From positions 1-27,562 of the forward strand of contig JAZQWZ010000138.1 in NCBI GenBank assembly GCA_045632625.1: a stretch of DNA of 27,562 nt, in the 5' to 3' direction. The DNA comes from Scatosoma sp045632625 (GTDB lineage Bacteria; Bacillota; Clostridia; Christensenellales; Borkfalkiaceae). The notes below the pieces were generated by a model. That model saw nothing but the letters and a program-made list of their open reading frames with translations. It was not told the origin of the DNA and did no database searches. Below are positions 6,150 to 13,154 of the stretch, piece by piece (position 1 is the stretch's first letter; each line of letters starts with the position of its first letter). The position numbers and the translations under genes were made by a program.

Positions 6150-6836
6150 ATGAAACACGGTAAAAAATATCAAGACAGCTTGAAGTCGTTTGATTCGACC
6201 AAGCAATATGAAGTAAACGAAGCAGTTTCCGTATTGTTGGAAACGGCAAAAGCAAACTTTGACGAAACGATTGAAATGCACGTACGTTTGGGTGTTGACC
6301 CTCGTCAAGCAGATCAACAAGTTCGTGGCGTACTCGTTCTTCCCAACGGTACTGGTAAAACCAAGAGAGTTTTGGTTATCGCAAAAGGTGCAAAGGCTGA
6401 CCAAGCGGGAGCAGCTGGTGCTGACTACGTAGGCGCTGAAGAACTCATCGCAAAAATCCAAAACGACAACTGGTTTGATTTCGACGTTATGATCACGACG
6501 CCCGATATGATGGGTATGGTAGGTCGTATCGGTCGTGTACTCGGTCCCAAAGGCTTGATGCCTAACCCTAAGAGCGGTACGGTTACGATGGACGTTGAAA
6601 AAGCAATCAAGGAAGTGAAAGCTGGTAAAGTAGAATACAGACTTGATAAAACGGCTATCATTCACTGCCCCATCGGTAAGAAGAGCTTCGGCGCTGAAAA
6701 AATCACTGAAAACTTCACCGCACTTATGGATGCAATCGTTAAAGCAAAACCCGCAGCGGCGAAAGGTCAATACATCAAGAGCGTAGTTATCGCTTCCACG
6801 ATGGGCCCCGGTGTAAAGGTTTCCACGAAAGCATAA
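6150..6836 (+). CDS. rplA: 50S ribosomal protein L1
   Basis: 228 aa, normal for L1, which forms the mobile L1 stalk at the E site and in many bacteria represses its own operon. Diagnostic stretches are HVRLGVDPRQADQQVRG, VLVLPNGTGKTKRVLV and GLMPNPKSGTVT. The SD AAGGAGG (6133-6139) is strong and ATG 6150 gives the family N-terminus. Last gene of the rpmG transcript. Confidence 0.96.
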   Translation: MKHGKKYQDSLKSFDSTKQYEVNEAVSVLLETAKANFDETIEMHVRLGVDPRQADQQVRGVLVLPNGTGKTKRVLVIAKGAKADQAGAAGADYVGAEELIAKIQNDNWFDFDVMITTPDMMGMVGRIGRVLGPKGLMPNPKSGTVTMDVEKAIKEVKAGKVEYRLDKTAIIHCPIGKKSFGAEKITENFTALMDAIVKAKPAAAKGQYIKSVVIASTMGPGVKVSTKA

Positions 6837-6853
6837 CAAAAATTAAAAAAATT

Positions 6854-6889
6854 GTCAAAGGCAGTTAAAAATAGTTGACTGCCTTTGAC
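6854..6889. repeat. 12-bp perfect hairpin overlapping the rplJ promoter
   Basis: GTCAAAGGCAGT (6854-6865) and ACTGCCTTTGAC (6878-6889) form a perfect stem. On the plus strand no T run follows. On the minus strand a run AATTTTTTTAATTTTT does. The right arm contains most of the -35 box of the next promoter (TTGACT, 6875-6880). It may end or protect the rplKA message while overlapping the promoter of rplJL. Confidence 0.7.
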
Positions 6890-6903
6890 GAAAATGTTAT
6901 AAT
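6875..6903 (+). promoter_or_regulatory. Promoter of rplJ-rplL
   Basis: TTGACT (6875-6880), 17-bp spacer, TATAAT (6898-6903). Start expected near 6910, just before the L10 leader. Confidence 0.85.
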
Positions 6904-6909
6904 AATACA

Positions 6910-6997
6910 GTAAATTGAGCCGTAGAAAACGAGCATCGAAGATTTAATGGGCAACCACTCGTCGAGGTTTAAGGAAAATATACGAAACGTATTGCGT
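6910..6997 (+). ncRNA. L10 leader (ribosomal protein L10/L12 binding, autoregulatory)
   Basis: The leader contains GCCGTAGAAAACGAGC, GATTTAATGGGC and the CGAGGTTTAAGG block typical of the Firmicute L10 leader, which L10(L12)4 binds at a kink-turn-like site. It lies directly between the rplJ promoter and a terminator, so excess L10 should favour termination. The exact 5' end is inferred from the promoter. Confidence 0.75.
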
Positions 6998-7028
6998 CCT
7001 TATGCCTTGTGCGGCATAAGGTTTTTTT
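6998..7028 (+). terminator. Attenuator terminator of the L10 leader
   Basis: Perfect 9-bp stem CCTTATGCC / GGCATAAGG (6998-7006, 7013-7021) followed by seven T, ahead of the rplJ SD. Confidence 0.88.
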
Positions 7029-7061
7029 ATCGACAGGCGGAAACGCTTAAAGGAGGTAATT

Positions 7062-7565
7062 ATGTCGGCAAACATTCAAGCTAAACAACAAGTAGTAGAA
7101 GAAATCAAAGCGAAAATTCAAAACAGCAAGTCTATCGTTCTCGCAGACTATAACAAACTTACCGTTTTGGAAGTTACGGCTTTGAGAAACAAATTCAAAG
7201 AAGCTAACTGCGAATACAAAGTGTACAAAAACACGCTTGTAAGAAAAGCGCTTAACGATCTTGGTATCACCGATTTGGACAACGATTTGAACGGTACGAC
7301 GGCTACCATTTTCTGCGCAGACGAAACGAGCGGCGCTGCAGTACTCGCAAGAGAAACCAAAGCTAACCCTGCACTCGTAGAAAAGATTGTTCCCAAGTGC
7401 GCATACCTTGAAAATAAATATTTTGACAAGGCTGGCGTTAAAGAACTTTCCGCGATTCCTTCCAAGGAAACGCTCATCGCGAAGATGCTCGGCTGCTTCC
7501 AATCCTCGCTTTCCAAATTCGTTGGTGTTTTGGACGCGATTGCAAAAGCAAAAGAAAACAACTAA
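7062..7565 (+). CDS. rplJ: 50S ribosomal protein L10
   Basis: 167 aa. L10 anchors the L7/L12 dimers on the ribosomal stalk and binds its own leader. The N-terminal globular domain shows IVLADYNKLTVLEVTALRNK and YKVYKNTLVRKAL; the C-terminal helix (about 140-167) is the L12 docking site. AAAGGAGG lies just before ATG 7062. rplL follows 50 nt later on the same message. Confidence 0.96.
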   Translation: MSANIQAKQQVVEEIKAKIQNSKSIVLADYNKLTVLEVTALRNKFKEANCEYKVYKNTLVRKALNDLGITDLDNDLNGTTATIFCADETSGAAVLARETKANPALVEKIVPKCAYLENKYFDKAGVKELSAIPSKETLIAKMLGCFQSSLSKFVGVLDAIAKAKENN

Positions 7566-7615
7566 TCTATTATTAAAAATCATTATTAAAGAAAAATCGG
7601 AGGAATTAAATTACT

Positions 7616-7984
7616 ATGGACGTACAAAAACTTATTGAAGAAGTAAAAGCTATGACCGTTCTTGAATTGAACGAACTTGTTAAAGCACTTGAAGCAGAAT
7701 TCGGCGTAAGCGCAGCAGTAGCAGCAGCTCCCGCAGCAGCAGGCGCAGCAGAAGCAGCTCCCGCAGCAGAAGAAAAGACGGAATTCAACGTTGTATTGAA
7801 AGACATCGGTCCCAACAAGATCGCGATCATCAAAGTTGTTCGTGAAGCTACGGGCCTTGGTCTTGCTGACGCTAAGAAAGCAGTTGAAGCTATGGGCGTT
7901 ATCAAAGAAAACGCAGCAAAAGCAGACGCTGAAGCTCTTGCAGCAGCTCTTAAAGACAACGGCGCTACCGTTGAACTTCAATAA
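7616..7984 (+). CDS. rplL: 50S ribosomal protein L7/L12
   Basis: 122 aa with the family layout: an N-terminal dimerisation helix pair (residues 1-33), an Ala/Pro hinge (about 37-56, including AVAAAPAAAGAAEAAPAA), and a C-terminal factor-binding domain (EFNVVLKDIGPNKIAIIKVV and GLADAKKAVE). The SD CGGAGG is 15 nt upstream, slightly far. In most Firmicutes rpoB follows; here a terminator and an unrelated Xre module follow. Confidence 0.97.
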   Translation: MDVQKLIEEVKAMTVLELNELVKALEAEFGVSAAVAAAPAAAGAAEAAPAAEEKTEFNVVLKDIGPNKIAIIKVVREATGLGLADAKKAVEAMGVIKENAAKADAEALAAALKDNGATVELQ

Positions 7985-8008
7985 TCAGCGATTAAAAAAA
8001 CCAAAAAG

Positions 8009-8036
8009 CGGACTGTGCGAGCAGTCCGTTTTTTTT
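8009..8036 (+). terminator. Terminator of rplJL
   Basis: Stem CGGACTG / CAGTCCG (8009-8015, 8022-8028) followed by eight T. Confidence 0.9.
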
Positions 8037-8077
8037 ATGCTAATTTTAAGGTCAGTTATCAAAAATAGACAATCGAA

Positions 8078-8284
8078 TTATTCGTCAAGTCCAACTAAAT
8101 AATCAATGGAAACATCAAAAAACACGGCGAGTGCAATCAAATTTGATAATTTGGGTTCGCGTAATCCGTTTTCCCACAAGCTAATAATTCCCTTGCTTAA
8201 ATTTAGCGCCTTTGCTAATTCTACTTGACCGATATTGTTTTCCATACGCAGTTCTTTTAATTTTTCACAAAATAAATTCTTCAT
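8078..8284 (-). CDS. Xre-family HTH transcriptional repressor, 68 aa
   Basis: Single HTH_3 domain: FCEKLKELRMENNIGQVELA, then the recognition segment LSKGIISLWENGLREPK, and FDVSIDYLVGLDE at the end. It is a homologue of the regulator at 142-351 (same length, same end), but its recognition helix differs. Its start at 8284 (minus) faces a promoter holding a pair of palindromes of the form CTTACnnnnGTAAG (8296-8338), the likely operators. The forward target is the zinc-ribbon membrane protein at 8378. Confidence 0.88.
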   Translation of the reverse strand: MKNLFCEKLKELRMENNIGQVELAKALNLSKGIISLWENGLREPKLSNLIALAVFFDVSIDYLVGLDE

Positions 8285-8295
8285 AGTAAAATTAT

Positions 8296-8338
8296 CTCAC
8301 ATTAGTAAGAAAAATGCTTGACTTCTTACTACTGTAAG
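8296..8338. promoter_or_regulatory. Two-operator array for the second Xre repressor
   Basis: CTCACATTAGTAAG (8296-8309) and CTTACTACTGTAAG (8325-8338) are related palindromes with centres exactly 29 bp apart. The second lies inside the 17-bp spacer of the forward promoter. The first lies just upstream of a minus-strand GATAAT that could be the -10 of the xre gene itself, so each divergent promoter would have one site. Confidence 0.75.
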
Positions 8339-8346
8339 AGTATAAT
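8318..8346 (+). promoter_or_regulatory. Promoter of the zinc-ribbon membrane protein
   Basis: TTGACT (8318-8323), 17-bp spacer holding an Xre operator, TATAAT (8341-8346). Confidence 0.82.
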
Positions 8347-8377
8347 GGAGCTATAATATTATTCTTGGGAGAAGTGT

Positions 8378-8884
8378 ATGTATTGTAGGAATTGTGGGAA
8401 AACAGTTGAGAGTGGGCAAGCAGTTTGTTTGTCTTGTGGCTATGCTTTATCAAAAAATCCAGTTAAACAACAAAATGGGAATAAAATATCCAAAACAATC
8501 GTGTTATTAATAATGATTTTAATAGTGGTTATCGGGGTGGGTATTTTGATATATAGGGCATTAAATCCAGTTCCAATAATTGATTTTCAGCAAATATATA
8601 ATGTATATTGTAATCCTATGTGGGCAAAAGTTGGAAGTGACGGAAGCTATCTATCTATTGACACGAACCCTACCGATGGAGTGAATAGATATTACTCAAA
8701 TGCATGGTATGCAATAGAAGATGTTAATGAAGCATTAGGATTACCAGTTGCGCTTAGTGATGAGATGGAACATACTTATTATGATGAAGGAACACAAGTC
8801 AGAACCTATGATGAGCTGGGAATAAGGATTACTTGGCGGTATCATCCTGATACTGGCTTGGAAGTTACTTATTCAAAATTATAA
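8378..8884 (+). CDS. Zinc-ribbon, single-span membrane protein, 168 aa
   Basis: The N-terminus is a compact zinc ribbon with Cys at 3, 6, 17 and 20 (MYCRNCGKTVESGQAVCLSC). A linker follows, then one membrane helix (about 40-59), and an extracytoplasmic domain of about 105 residues that I cannot assign (contains YYSNAWYAIEDVNEALGLP and ITWRYHPDTGLEVTYS). Orientation is inferred: zinc ribbon inside, C-terminal domain outside. GGGAGAAG precedes ATG 8378. Codon use is more A/T-rich than the ribosomal genes beside it, which fits an acquired cassette. It is the only gene on the Xre-controlled transcript and has its own terminator. Confidence 0.75.
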   Translation: MYCRNCGKTVESGQAVCLSCGYALSKNPVKQQNGNKISKTIVLLIMILIVVIGVGILIYRALNPVPIIDFQQIYNVYCNPMWAKVGSDGSYLSIDTNPTDGVNRYYSNAWYAIEDVNEALGLPVALSDEMEHTYYDEGTQVRTYDELGIRITWRYHPDTGLEVTYSKL

Positions 8885-8894
8885 TCATACTATT

Positions 8895-8930
8895 AAGGCG
8901 TTTTCTTGTTGGAGAACGCTTTAATTATTG
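8895..8930 (+). terminator. Terminator of the zinc-ribbon gene
   Basis: AAGGCGTTTTC pairs with GAGAACGCTTT (with G-T pairs), then TTTAATTATT. Confidence 0.6.
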
Positions 8931-9056
8931 TCATATTATAAACAAAATATGTGTTCAATTTAGTAAAGAATTATTAGTATTAATATATAAAAATCGTTGA
9001 TTTGTGCAATAAATGTGTAAATCGTATAAAAATTAGGAAAAATATCTTAAAAGCAC

Positions 9057-9085
9057 TTGACGGAAAGCAAAATTATGGGTAAAAT
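9057..9085 (+). promoter_or_regulatory. Promoter of the cyclophilin-like lipoprotein
   Basis: TTGACG (9057-9062), 17-bp spacer, TAAAAT (9080-9085). The preceding 8931-9056 is A/T-rich with nothing else I can assign. Confidence 0.7.
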
Positions 9086-9122
9086 AATAGGGTAGATAAA
9101 AATCTTTGGAGAAAAGAAAACC

Positions 9123-9938
9123 ATGAAGAAAATGAAAAGAATTTTAAGCAACGCTTTGGCGGTAATCGCTCTTACGGCTTGCGTAGGTACGTTCGGTGCG
9201 TGCGAAACCAACCAACCCAAGGTTTGCTTGACGGTTGCATTCAACGGCGAAACGTATCAATTAGAATATACTATGTATAGAAAGGTAACGCCTGCTACGG
9301 TAGAACATTTCCTTGCTCTTGTGGAAAACGATTATTTCGACGGCCTTTGCGTACACGATTATAAAGCAGGCAGTGCAATGTATACGGGCGCGTATACGTA
9401 TAACGAAAGCGCAGAAGAGCTTGTTTATAAAAACTATTTTGAAACGGTTGCGTCCTATATTCCTCAAACCGTTTGGTTGGATAAAGACGGTAATAACCCC
9501 ACGTATACCTTATACGGCGAAAGCAAAGCAAATGATTTCGAAGTGAAAAAGGGTGCATTGCAAGAACAATTCGGCGCACTTGTTATGACGTATGAACAAA
9601 TGGAAGAAGCAACGGACGTATACGTAAAACGTAACGATGGCGACGGTGTTTCCCGCCGTGATTATCAAGAAAACAGCGCAACGTCTAAATTCTATATCTC
9701 GCTTAGCACGACAGTAAAGAATAACGACAATTATTGCGTATTTGCGACCCTTGACGAAGACAGCGTGGATGAGTTAAAAGCGTTGCAGGCTGCTATTGAT
9801 AAGTTTGCCGATGAAGGCGCTTTCACGACTGAAAAATACGGTATGATAGTAGACACTATCGTTGGGGATAGCGAAAAAGCGTACGACGTACCTAAAATGC
9901 CTATCGTGATTGAAAGTGCGGAAGTAATTAAATTTTAA
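9123..9938 (+). CDS. Cyclophilin-like lipoprotein, probably not an active isomerase, 271 aa
   Basis: The signal peptide has two possible lipoboxes, LTAC (Cys20) and FGAC (Cys27), so the product should be a membrane-attached lipoprotein. The body follows the cyclophilin pattern: TPATVEHFLALVENDYFDGL (about 56-75), TSKFYISLS in place of the usual SQFFI, and NYCVFATLDED for the VFGxV strand. However, the catalytic segment HRVxxxFMxQGG of active PPIases is HDYKAGSAMYTGA here, so the key Arg and the Phe/Gln pair are absent. It may be a substrate-binding or chaperone derivative. Own promoter and terminator; GGAG precedes ATG 9123. Confidence 0.7.
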   Translation: MKKMKRILSNALAVIALTACVGTFGACETNQPKVCLTVAFNGETYQLEYTMYRKVTPATVEHFLALVENDYFDGLCVHDYKAGSAMYTGAYTYNESAEELVYKNYFETVASYIPQTVWLDKDGNNPTYTLYGESKANDFEVKKGALQEQFGALVMTYEQMEEATDVYVKRNDGDGVSRRDYQENSATSKFYISLSTTVKNNDNYCVFATLDEDSVDELKALQAAIDKFADEGAFTTEKYGMIVDTIVGDSEKAYDVPKMPIVIESAEVIKF

Positions 9939-9947
9939 CGAAAGAAA

Positions 9948-9976
9948 ACTCTCGGAAAAGTCCCGAGAGTTTTTTT
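9948..9976 (+). terminator. Terminator after the cyclophilin-like gene
   Basis: Perfect stem ACTCTCGG / CCGAGAGT (9948-9955, 9963-9970) and a T run. A second, A/T-only hairpin (AAAAAATAT / ATATTTTTT) follows at about 9988-10009. Confidence 0.88.
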
Positions 9977-10040
9977 GTGCAAGAAATAAAAAATATCTGG
10001 ATATTTTTTCAAAAAAAACAAACTTTTTTTACAATAAGTA

Positions 10041-10069
10041 TGGATTTATTTGTGTAAATATGTTATAAT
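10041..10069 (+). promoter_or_regulatory. Extended -10 promoter of the pyrH operon
   Basis: TATAAT (10064-10069) is preceded by TGT, giving the extended -10 TGnTATAAT. The -35 position (TGGATT, 10041-10046) is poor. It drives the pyrH-frr-uppS-cdsA-dxr-rseP series. Confidence 0.65.
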
Positions 10070-10130
10070 AGATAAAATAGCGTAATGTGGGCTATTGCGG
10101 TATTTTTGCAAAGCACCTAAGGAGGAAATT

Positions 10131-10838
10131 ATGCAACCGATTTACAAGAGAATTTTGTTGAAACTGTCGGGCGAAGCGCTTGCAGGCGATAATAAGTTCG
10201 GTTTAAACCACGAAGTCATTGCGCCTGTTGTCGATCAAATCGTACAATTACACCAAATGGGGGTACAGGTAGGTTTGGTTATCGGCGGCGGTAACTTTTG
10301 GCGTGGCAGACAGGGTACGAAAATGGATAGAACTACGGCGGATCAAATGGGGATGCTCGCTACGGTGATGAACTCGCTTGCCATGATGGATGCTATTGAG
10401 CAACGCGGTGTTCCCGTGCGCGTACAAACGGCGCTGAACATGGTTTCCTTGGCTGAACCGTTTATTTTGAGAAAGGCGCTTCGGCATTTCGAGCTGGGCA
10501 GAATTGTTATTTTTGCCTGCGGTACGGGCAACCCGTACTGTTCAACAGATACGGCGGCTGCGCTTCGTGCGTGCGAAATTTCCGCGGATATTTTGCTTAT
10601 GGCAAAGAACGTGGATGGTATTTACGATTCCGACCCCAAAACTAATCCCATGGCAAAAAAATACGAAAGCTTGCGCTATGCGGATATTATCAATCAAAAT
10701 TTGAAGGTAATCGATTTTACGGCGGCTACGATGTGTATGGAAAACAACGTGCCTACGCTCGCCTTTGGATTGGGGGAAGAAAACTCCATCGTTCGCGCGG
10801 TTTGCGGCGAATCGCTTGGTACGATTATCAAGGTATAA
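10131..10838 (+). CDS. pyrH: Uridylate kinase (UMP kinase)
   Basis: 235 aa of the amino-acid-kinase fold, phosphorylating UMP to UDP with ATP. Visible are KRILLKLSGEAL at the N-terminus, the phosphate-binding GLVIGGGNFWRG (about 48-59), RTTADQMGMLATVMNSLAM in the UMP site, and VDGIYDSDPKTNP in the ATP site. ATG 10131 follows AAGGAGG closely; an upstream in-frame ATG at 10095 lacks a site. frr follows, as in nearly all bacteria. Confidence 0.96.
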   Translation: MQPIYKRILLKLSGEALAGDNKFGLNHEVIAPVVDQIVQLHQMGVQVGLVIGGGNFWRGRQGTKMDRTTADQMGMLATVMNSLAMMDAIEQRGVPVRVQTALNMVSLAEPFILRKALRHFELGRIVIFACGTGNPYCSTDTAAALRACEISADILLMAKNVDGIYDSDPKTNPMAKKYESLRYADIINQNLKVIDFTAATMCMENNVPTLAFGLGEENSIVRAVCGESLGTIIKV

Positions 10839-10903
10839 AACGAGCGTGATAACGCTTGCGAAATAAACGAAAGAAATATAAAAATAAAGAAGGAGAAATG
10901 ATT

Positions 10904-11476
10904 ATGATCGAAAATGAAAGAATTGAAGAAATGATGTTTGAGTTGGAAGAAAAATCCGAAAACACCATCAACGCTTTGGAAAATGAATATAATGGTTTAC
11001 GTACGGGTAGAGCAAACCCTAAAATTTTGGATAAAATTGAAGTGGAAGCTTACGGCGGTATGAGCAGATTGATCGAGCTGGGTAACGTTTCGGCGTTGGA
11101 CGCGCGTTGCTTGCAAATCAATCTTTGGGATAAATCGCTGTTGAAAGCGGTAGAAAAAGCTATTTTACAATCGAATATCGGTCTTACGCCCACCAACGAC
11201 GGTAACGTAATTCGTTTGGTATTCCCCGTTATGACGGAAGAACGAAGAAAAGAACTTGTAAAACAAGCGAAGAAAATGGGTGAAGATGCAAAAGTAGCTA
11301 TCCGTAACCACCGCCGTGAAGCAATGGATATTATCAAGAAAATGAAAACGGCGAAGGAAATTTCCGAAGACGAAGCATCGGGTTGTGAAGCAGACGTAGA
11401 AAAGGCAGTTTCCAGTGCTATGTCTTCGCTTGAAAGCGTAATTTCTGCAAAAGAAAAGGAATTGATGTCTGTTTAA
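10904..11476 (+). CDS. frr: Ribosome recycling factor
   Basis: 190 aa, close to the family norm of about 185. RRF splits post-termination ribosomes with EF-G. The sequence shows the two-domain layout: helix 1 with ENTINALENEYNGLRTGRANP, the beta/alpha domain II (about 30-105) and the long helices containing TEERRKELVKQAKKMGEDAK and RNHRREAMD. ATG 10904 is 8 nt after AAGGAG; ATG 10898 would be only 2 nt away. uppS starts 3 nt after the stop. Confidence 0.95.
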   Translation: MIENERIEEMMFELEEKSENTINALENEYNGLRTGRANPKILDKIEVEAYGGMSRLIELGNVSALDARCLQINLWDKSLLKAVEKAILQSNIGLTPTNDGNVIRLVFPVMTEERRKELVKQAKKMGEDAKVAIRNHRREAMDIIKKMKTAKEISEDEASGCEADVEKAVSSAMSSLESVISAKEKELMSV

Positions 11477-11479
11477 GCC

Positions 11480-12232
11480 ATGGCAAAGCATACAATAAAA
11501 ACGCAAAAGCCTATTCCTAAGCATATCGCGTTGATTATGGACGGCAACGGGCGTTGGGCGAAAAAACGTATGATGCCCCGTTCTTTTGGCCATAAAGCGG
11601 GTATGGAGCGCATGGTCGGGCTGATAGAATACGCTTTTCATAGAGGCGTGGATTATATGACTGTGTATGCGTTATCCACGGAAAATTTAAAGCGTCCGCA
11701 AGAGGAACTTAACGGCTTATACGATTTAATTCGCAATTATTTTACTGGGTATATGGAGCGTATTTGTTCTAAAGGTATTCGTTTGCGGATTATCGGCAAT
11801 ATCGCGTTGTTGCCCGAAGACGTACAAGAAATTTTACGCAAGGAAGAAGAAAAAACGGCGCATTTTACCGGCAAGGGCTTGCAAATGGCGCTTTGCTATG
11901 GCGCGCGCGACGAAATGGTGCGTGCGGTGAATATTGCTGTGCGTGAAAATAAGAAAGTTGATGAGCAAGCGTTTGCGAAATTACTGTATACGGCGGACGT
12001 ACCCGATCCCGATTTGATGATTAGAACGGGCGGTGAAGTACGGCTTTCCAACTTTTTATTGTATCAATCGGCGTATACGGAACTGTATTTTTCCAAAACA
12101 ATGTTCCCCGCGTTTAGCAATCGGCAGTTGGAAAAAGCAATCAAATGGTTTGGTTCGCGTGTGCGCAGATTTGGCAAAACCAACGAACAGTTACAAGAAG
12201 AAATCGTTTCTATAAACGACGATAAGGAGTAA
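11480..12232 (+). CDS. uppS: Isoprenyl transferase (undecaprenyl diphosphate synthase)
   Basis: 250 aa cis-prenyltransferase adding IPP units to farnesyl diphosphate to make the C55 lipid carrier for peptidoglycan. HIALIMDGNGRWAKKR has catalytic D21 and the P-loop-like region; FGHKAGMERM and RTGGEVRLSNFLLYQSAYTE are the other family blocks. No strong SD is seen and the start lies 3 nt after the frr stop, so translation is probably coupled to frr. cdsA begins 3 nt downstream. Confidence 0.93.
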   Translation: MAKHTIKTQKPIPKHIALIMDGNGRWAKKRMMPRSFGHKAGMERMVGLIEYAFHRGVDYMTVYALSTENLKRPQEELNGLYDLIRNYFTGYMERICSKGIRLRIIGNIALLPEDVQEILRKEEEKTAHFTGKGLQMALCYGARDEMVRAVNIAVRENKKVDEQAFAKLLYTADVPDPDLMIRTGGEVRLSNFLLYQSAYTELYFSKTMFPAFSNRQLEKAIKWFGSRVRRFGKTNEQLQEEIVSINDDKE

Positions 12233-12235
12233 AGT

Positions 12236-13153
12236 ATGAAAGTGCGAACGATATCCGGGGCGGTGTATATCGCTATTTTAATCGGATTTTTCGCTTTAAA
12301 AGTATTTGTGCACGACTTTTTCTTCGACGTGCTTATTTATGCGTTTGCGCTCTTAGGTACGTTTGAAATGTTGCGAGCAATGCAGGATAAAATGACGAAA
12401 GCCGAGCGTTTGATTGTATACGCTTTTGCGATTGTTTGCATACCTGCCTGTGCATTAAGCGAATATTATTTCCGTTACGGCTTACACGTAACGAGTATTT
12501 GCTTTGTGGCAATGAGCGTGCTTTTATTGTGCCTTTTGGTGATAAAACACGAAGAAACTACTCCTGAAAATTTGGGTGTGGCGTTATTTACCGCTACCTA
12601 TCCTACGTTGCTTTTGGTTGTCCTTGTGCTTCTCAATCACGTTTCGGACGAAGTTGCGCTTATATCGGGCAGTTTTCCCTTGGCAATGCACTTGGCGGCG
12701 TTTAATTCCGATTTATTAGTGCTTTTTGTGTTCATTATTTCGCCTATGGCGGACGTGGTGGCATATTTATTCGGGCGCTTTTTCCGTAAAAAATTCCCTG
12801 TGAAGATGGCGCCTGCCATCAGCCCGAATAAAACGGTTATCGGCGGTATCGGCGGTTTAATCGGCGGTGTTTTGGGGGCAATCGCTTTGTACTTTGCTTA
12901 CAACGGTATTTTGCAAACGGGTTTTGTGGATATGGGTATTTGGCTGCCTGTATACGCGGCAATCGGTTTGGTGGGCGCAGCTGCAACGGAGTTTGGCGAT
13001 TTGGTGGAAAGCTGTATCAAGCGCAAGCTTGGTATTAAGGATATGGGCAAGATTATGCCTGGTCACGGCGGCGTGCTCGATCGTATCGACGGCACGATGT
13101 TTGCTGCCTTGGCGGTATATTTGTCCTACGCGCTCATTCGTTTGGTGGTGTAA
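12236..13153 (+). CDS. cdsA: Phosphatidate cytidylyltransferase
   Basis: 305 aa integral membrane enzyme making CDP-diacylglycerol from phosphatidic acid and CTP. It has about eight hydrophobic segments. The C-terminal family signature SCIKRKLGIKDMGKIMPGHG, continuing GVLDRID, at about residues 258-285 is complete, including the metal-binding Asp residues. AAGGAG precedes ATG 12236. dxr begins one base after the stop. Confidence 0.93.
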   Translation: MKVRTISGAVYIAILIGFFALKVFVHDFFFDVLIYAFALLGTFEMLRAMQDKMTKAERLIVYAFAIVCIPACALSEYYFRYGLHVTSICFVAMSVLLLCLLVIKHEETTPENLGVALFTATYPTLLLVVLVLLNHVSDEVALISGSFPLAMHLAAFNSDLLVLFVFIISPMADVVAYLFGRFFRKKFPVKMAPAISPNKTVIGGIGGLIGGVLGAIALYFAYNGILQTGFVDMGIWLPVYAAIGLVGAAATEFGDLVESCIKRKLGIKDMGKIMPGHGGVLDRIDGTMFAALAVYLSYALIRLVV

Positions 13154-13154
13154 A

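Noticed and set aside
10847..10861. Hairpin between pyrH and frr (GAGCGT / ACGCTT)
   Set aside because: Short, imperfect and without T run; pyrH and frr are normally co-transcribed, so I did not call a terminator.
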